DNA of 64,000 nt from an uncultured Candidatus Poseidoniales archaeon (GTDB taxonomy: Archaea > Thermoplasmatota > Poseidoniia > Poseidoniales > Thalassarchaeaceae): NCBI GenBank assembly GCA_902560445.1, contig CACELO010000003.1, forward strand, positions 18,586 through 82,585, read 5' to 3'. The notes under the pieces were generated by a model. The model was not told where the DNA came from. It did no database searches and worked only from the letters and a program-made list of their open reading frames with translations. Shown piece by piece: positions 63,854 through 64,000 of this stretch (position 1 is its first letter; each line of letters starts with the position of its first letter). The position numbers were made by a program, and so were the translations under genes.

Positions 63854-63864
63854 TCTTCTTCACC

Positions 63865-64000
63865 TCACTTCAATGCCACGTGCTTACTTGACCGAGTAGC
63901 ACCTACACCAGGACCGGTATGCGTAACCGATCTACGGGTTGGAGCAAATTCGCCCAAGGCGTGCCCTATCATTTCTGGAATAACTTCGACCTTGACGAAG
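63865..64000 (-). CDS. rps19: Ribosomal protein uS19, C-terminal part
   Basis: Read by hand, the last 44 residues are in frame to a TGA at 63865-63867: they include [20 protein letters not shown], the [19 protein letters not shown] motif and a final VALK. This is the S19 C-terminus. The start lies beyond the window edge. Position upstream of L22 is the conserved one. Confidence 0.95.
   Translation of the reverse strand, partial: FVKVEVIPEMIGHALGEFAPTRRSVTHTGPGVGATRSSKHVALK

Overview
This 64 kb window looks like a chromosomal piece of a planktonic marine archaeon of the Thermoplasmata side, most likely Marine Group II (Poseidoniales). That assignment is inferred; no phylogeny could be run. 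Support: an archaeal 16S rRNA gene with no 23S beside it, the archaeal gene order S19-L22-S3-L29-SUI1-Rnp1-S17-L14-L24-S4e-L5-S14-S8-L6-L32e-L19e-L18-S5-L30-L15-SecY, archaeal aRF1, aIF2-beta, class I LysRS, Trm56, NOG1-type GTPase and UMP kinase, next to many bacterial-type genes (lipoate, folate, 2-oxoacid dehydrogenase, Aap transporter). Genes are packed, often overlapping by 4 nt (ATGA/GTGA), with GGAGG/GGTGA ribosome sites inside operons and few leaders at operon heads.

Layout. 1-360: the start of a truncated membrane or secreted protein gene, a GC hairpin and tRNA-Leu(UAA). 358-1523 (minus): a pterin pair, FolB and a FolM/pteridine-reductase-like SDR. 1628-12103 (plus): lipA, E1-alpha, E1-beta, E2, E3, lipB (a complete branched-chain-type 2-oxoacid dehydrogenase with de novo lipoylation), then a class V aminotransferase, UbiX and a SAP-TM-M28 peptidase. 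12107-15590 (minus): peroxiredoxin, ArgRS, aRF1. 15691-23083: small housekeeping and hypothetical genes (UMP kinase, zinc ribbons, NOG1, pterin carbinolamine dehydratase, 2Fe-2S protein, aIF2-beta, dUTPase, HTH-PRT regulator, class I LysRS). 23085-29401 (minus): FUN14-like protein, CarB, CarA, Trm56, a membrane protein. 29457-36460 (plus): DHPS, TraB protein, then a redox locus of a fused four-cluster FeS/NrfD subunit, a molybdopterin oxidoreductase without a Tat signal, and a TauE/SafE exporter. 36471-44356 (minus): DUF2061, thiolase, flotillin with an NfeD-like partner, small membrane proteins, thioesterase, ABC exporter, lipoprotein. 44508-45383: NAD kinase. 45385-50829 (minus): a four-gene Aap-type amino-acid ABC transporter. 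51001-52824 (minus): 16S rRNA with terminator, structured leader and promoter. 52947-64000 (minus): the ribosomal protein operon, cut inside S19.

How it fits together. The content suggests an aerobic heterotroph that imports amino acids (Aap), cleaves peptides outside the cell (M28), and oxidises branched-chain 2-oxoacids through a lipoylated complex. It also carries bacterial-style folate genes (FolB, SDR, FolP, PCD). The most interesting accessory unit is the Mo-oxidoreductase, FeS-NrfD fusion and TauE set at 31504-36460, best explained as a cytoplasm-facing SoeABC-like sulfite (or other sulfur) oxidoreductase with its anion exporter. Several starts were moved from the longest open frame to sites with ribosome-binding sequences or family-consistent N-termini. 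Two genes too short for a 60-residue cutoff (S14 and a 39-residue zinc ribbon) and partial genes at both window edges were found by hand translation.
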